From NCBI GenBank assembly GCA_000444245.1, contig ATSW01006493.1, positions 1-25,886 of the forward strand: DNA of 25,886 nt, in the 5' to 3' direction. A model generated the notes under the pieces. That model was not told the DNA's origin, ran no database searches, and saw only the letters and a program-made list of their open reading frames with translations. Made by a program: the position numbers and the translations under genes. Shown one piece after another: positions 23,380 to 25,886 of the stretch. Positions within the stretch are counted from its first letter, which is position 1. Each line of letters opens with the position of its first letter. The stretch comes from Botryllus schlosseri (Eukaryota > Chordata > Ascidiacea > Stolidobranchia > Styelidae).

Positions 23380-23385
23380 AATAAA
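23380..23385 (+). terminator. Distal poly(A) signal AATAAA with GU-rich downstream element
   Basis: The hexamer AATAAA is followed by candidate CA cleavage positions at about 23389-23394 and a strongly GU-rich stretch GGTTGTGTGTTTTGGTGG at 23403-23420, the expected position for cleavage-factor binding. The arrangement is more complete than at the proximal site, and the transposon cluster begins only ~150 bases later, consistent with the transcript ending here. Confidence 0.55.
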
Positions 23386-23395
23386 CTCCACATTT

Positions 23396-23540
23396 CCAAG
23401 CCGGTTGTGTGTTTTGGTGGATTGCCTGAGGGGGATTCGGGAGGTAGTGCTCGCTGTCACATGAAAGATATCGAGGAATATATACGGATGTTGTTCGAAA
23501 GTAGTGCAATCAGGCAGGCTAAGACAGGATACTCCTAGGA
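23396..23540. other. Gene 3' flank between poly(A) site and first transposon
   Basis: Apart from the GU-rich element at its start, nothing was recognised. Confidence 0.5.
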
Positions 23541-23745
23541 CAGTGGTTCTCAACCTTTTTACCTTCGCGGACCCTTTTTGGTCCGTCACGGACCCCCGCA
23601 AGTTTTCGTTCAAAATTAGCTTAATTATCATACATCCGTCTGGCGCAAATATCAGATAAACAGCCACAAAATGACTTTCCTTCAAAATAACATAATATGT
23701 AGAAATTGGGCTTAATATTTCGAGGCAAATTTTGCCGCTGTATTT
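23541..23745 (+). mobile_element. hAT-like transposon fragment, left end
   Basis: CAGTGGTTCTCAACCTTTTT at 23541 is a textbook hAT terminus, followed by CGCGGACCCTTTTTGGTCCG and more GGACCCCC-type sequence usual for these short elements. The preceding 8 bases TCCTAGGA would be the target duplication, but no second copy or right end was found before the next element begins. The 153-codon minus-strand frame at 23299-23760 runs through it and is not a gene. Confidence 0.65.
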
Positions 23746-23966
23746 CAGGGTTGTAACCAAGTCACAAGGTTTCGAGTCTCACAAGTCAATCTCACTTTTA
23801 TAGTTGTGACTCGAGTCTTTTTCAATTCACCACCGAGTCAAGTCACGGAGTATAGAGTGTCGAGTCCGAGTCATAGTGTTTTGACTCGAGTCCAAGTCAT
23901 TATGTTGACTGTTCAAGTGTTCAGGTTTGAGTTAATGTCATGTGAAACCCACTTTTTACAACTCTG
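23746..23966. mobile_element. GAGTC-rich MITE-like element with short inverted ends
   Basis: The left end CAGGGTTGTAA (23746-23756) and right end TTACAACTCTG (23956-23966) are inverted repeats with one mismatch. The interior is packed with GAGTC/GACTC motifs, including GACTCGAGTC at 23808-23817 and 23883-23892. CAG ends suggest a hAT relative. The flanking 8-mers (CTGTATTT, CTCGGTGA) do not match, so a target duplication is not supported. Confidence 0.5.
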
Positions 23967-24451
23967 CTCGGTGATATCGAATGCTTCGCATTCATAATAT
24001 ATTAAGATTTCTAACTTTTAACAGTATCTGGTCTGGTAGCAATTTCAAGTACCAGTACGGATAGACGAAATAATAGTAGTGTGATAACTAGGGCGATATT
24101 TTTGACATGTCAAAAAAAGTCGAAACTAGGTCAAATTTGTAGCGTTTGGTCAAAAAATGTCAAAATTGTTTACAAAATCAAATTTTTTTGCAACCTGCAT
24201 TTCGTTTGCATCGTATAGATTTTGCACTGTCGGTGAACTTATCATTTGACATTTTACAGCTCGTAGCCTACTATATAGGCCTACCGTTGTAGACGGCCCA
24301 TTGTCTGTTCATTGTGAATCACAAATATTCAAATGAAACGAATGGGTTGATATGGTGTTATGCTCAATGTACCGCAATATCCTAACTGAAGCAAGACTGC
24401 GTGGGCATTGCATGGTTCTTATATCAAGAAGCGCATTAGGAAAAATTGTGA
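23967..24451. other. Intergenic DNA between transposon pieces
   Basis: AT-rich; a loose run of GTCAAAAAA/TGTCAAAA repeats lies at about 24107-24170. No gene or further element was recognised. Confidence 0.5.
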
Positions 24452-24459
24452 TGTAGACA
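24452..24459. repeat. Target-site duplication TGTAGACA, left copy
   Basis: This 8-mer directly precedes the left hAT terminus and is repeated exactly after the right terminus at 25795-25802, the duplication length expected for hAT insertion. Confidence 0.93.
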
Positions 24460-25794
24460 CAGAGGTGGTCAGTAACGAAGTACTTCTACTTTTACGAAGT
24501 ACTCAAGTAGTTTTCCTCTACTTCTGGTACTTACTCAAGTAGATCTGATTTTCGCTACTTCTACTTCGTAATATTTTGTGATCTACTTACTTACTTTTCG
24601 CTATTTTCAGTCTGTCAAGTAGAAGTAGTTCAACCTTCCAATCAGGAAGATAGCCTGAGAAATTTCGGGGCTGTTTTCACGGAGCACCAACATTTAATTT
24701 CCATAAAAGTTCAGTAAAGACCAGAATTTTCGTCGCGCTTCGCGCGCAGTAGATACGGAGTTACCAGTATGATTTCACGAAAGTATCGATGAATATAATT
24801 TAGGTAGCGGGTTGGTGTGATTCCGTTCACACAGGGATATCTGGAACTAGATATCCCTGCGTTCACACCACATTGTCGCCCTTCGCCCACATGAAATAAT
24901 TCATCACAGTATATATGGCTCATCATATCGTTTTAAAAACTGATGTTTCGCAATCTATCATTTACTTGTCATATCGTAATCTAGCATGTTCAATGTCCAT
25001 GGCATGTCCTAACCTGGAAAAGTGGACTCTGACTTTTTTGTTAGTTTTACTGCTGTTTTAGCATAACGCCTTCGAAACTTTCTGGACTGAAGGCATGAAA
25101 AACGTGTTCCGCTTTTAGAAGTAGTATTTATGTTTTATTTTCAATTCCCAGTATCATATAGTTTGAGTTATAATTAATATCAGTTCTTTTGTCTGAATAA
25201 AATACATGTTGAAGTATAAAAGCAAGTGAAGTAATGCCTTTAATTTCCGGAAATAAAACTGCACAATATGGCATTTTTACGGTTCCCCATGTTTTTATTA
25301 CCGTTCACTAATCGCGCAAAGTGTTTACACCGTATCCCATAACACTTCTCCGTATTGCTCTTCGACTAAACTACGGACCTTATAATATGGGGGATGGCGA
25401 CATACCATGCTATTTTCTAAAACGTGCTGTTCTTGAAAACAGAGGATAAGTATCGCATTTCCATAATAATACTATCATTTTCATACTATGATGTGGACGA
25501 ATGCTTATGCTATCGAAAATTGGATACCTGCTGGTATGCATCAATATGAATCAAGCTCGTCACCTTTCGCATAGCTCAATTTGCACCTTTTTACAATCCA
25601 TGTGAACGAATTAGGATCGTTTTCACAACTACTTACTTACTTGAGTACTTTTAAAGTCAGTAAATTCTACTTCTACTTCAAGTAGTTTTAGGTTGCTTAT
25701 GGAAGAAGTACTTCTACTCGTACTTGAGTAGATTTTTTCGTCGCTACTTCTACTTCTACTTGAGTAGCTTTCTTGGCTACTTTGACCACCTCTG
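24460..25794. mobile_element. Complete non-autonomous hAT element, 1335 bp
   Basis: Ends CAGAGGTGGTCA (24460-24471) and TGACCACCTCTG (25783-25794) are perfect inverted repeats, bounded by a perfect 8-bp duplication. Inside each end, for about 160 bases, CTACTT/AAGTAG motifs are repeated many times (24480-24625 and 25625-25780), like the subterminal transposase-binding repeats of hAT elements. CAGAGGTGG with AGTACTTCTACTT-type sequence is a widespread animal hAT pattern. The ~1 kb interior has no transposase-like frame, so it must have been moved by an enzyme encoded elsewhere. The perfect duplication and ends suggest a fairly recent insertion. Confidence 0.92.
24814..24869. repeat. Internal hairpin of the hAT element
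   Basis: CAGGGATATCT (24832-24842) and AGATATCCCTG (24849-24859) form a perfect 11-bp stem with a 6-base loop. Outer arms GGTGTGA (24814-24820) and TCACACC (24863-24869) add a second inverted repeat, and GTTCACAC is repeated directly around it. Confidence 0.75.
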
Positions 25795-25802
25795 TGTAGA
25801 CA
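25795..25802. repeat. Target-site duplication TGTAGACA, right copy
   Basis: Exact match to 24452-24459, directly after the right hAT terminus. Confidence 0.93.
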
Positions 25803-25864
25803 CCATTGTCAGAATGCAGAAACACGGTGTGTCACCAGCAGGACCGTAACTGCCGCACCCCGAA

Positions 25865-25886
25865 CCCCCCAATTGGGGGGGGGGGG
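25865..25886. repeat. C/G tract at window end
   Basis: Six C, AATT, then twelve G run to the last base. CCCCCCAATTGGGGGG is a perfect palindrome. A homopolymer exactly at the edge may mark a contig end or sequencing slippage. Confidence 0.6.

Larger units (their letters stand above)
20035..23395 (+). other. Inferred long CPEB 3' UTR
   Basis: From the stop codon to the distal poly(A) site the + strand is rich in T-runs and CpG (29 CpG in 22201-22560) and contains no intron-like landmark or recognised gene. Long 3' UTRs are usual for CPEB2/3/4 genes. It holds CPE-like motifs at 21025-21030, 21180-21185 and 23313-23319, ATTTA pentamers at 21190 and 21228, and two inverted-repeat structures at 22218-22252 and 22371-22463. 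Several sense open frames (20363-20773, 22236-22790) are explained at least partly by the low A content. Its extent is inference; transcript data would settle it. Confidence 0.6.

Noticed and set aside
23299-23760. 153-codon minus-strand open frame
   Set aside because: It runs through the distal poly(A) region and the hAT fragment starting at 23541, so it is a shadow of unrelated sequence.

Overview
The window is metazoan genomic DNA carrying the 3' half of one protein-coding gene on the + strand: a cytoplasmic polyadenylation element-binding protein of the CPEB2/3/4 (Drosophila Orb2) class. Seven coding exons between 7934 and 20034 can be joined frame-perfectly at GT/AG borders into 303 codons plus a stop. 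They encode the end of the linker, both RRMs and the C-terminal ZZ zinc-binding domain. The glutamine-rich or disordered N-terminus and the promoter are not in the window. Kilobase introns, CpG-depleted and CpG-rich blocks side by side, several hAT-type transposon ends and a tRNA-like SINE head suggest an invertebrate, perhaps a non-vertebrate deuterostome. The species cannot be named from this sequence.

Layout: 1-7933 is non-coding. Its first ~6.7 kb is CpG-rich and the rest CpG-poor, and it is most simply read as the intron upstream of the first visible exon. 7934-20034 holds the seven exons and six introns (0.9, 4.3, 0.9, 1.4, 1.9 and 1.8 kb). The introns carry a short inverted-repeat element (17475-17764), hAT-like ends, a probable SINE head and otherwise unrecognised sequence. 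20035 to about 23400 is read as a long, U-rich, CpG-rich 3' UTR with a proximal AATAAA (20322) and a stronger distal AATAAA (23380). The distal signal has a GU-rich downstream element and a UUUUAAU-type CPE 61 bases upstream. 23541-25802 is a cluster of transposon pieces ending with a complete-looking non-autonomous hAT element (24460-25794) flanked by a perfect 8-bp target duplication. The last bases run into a 12-G tract.

The gene product should bind U-rich CPE motifs in mRNA 3' UTRs and control polyadenylation and translation. Its own inferred 3' UTR carries CPE-like motifs, one of them well placed relative to the distal poly(A) signal, so self-regulation is an attractive but untested idea. 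I found no convincing new multi-gene system. The most interesting leads are the distal poly(A) architecture, two stable inverted-repeat structures in the 3' UTR, the CpG landscape and the mobile elements.
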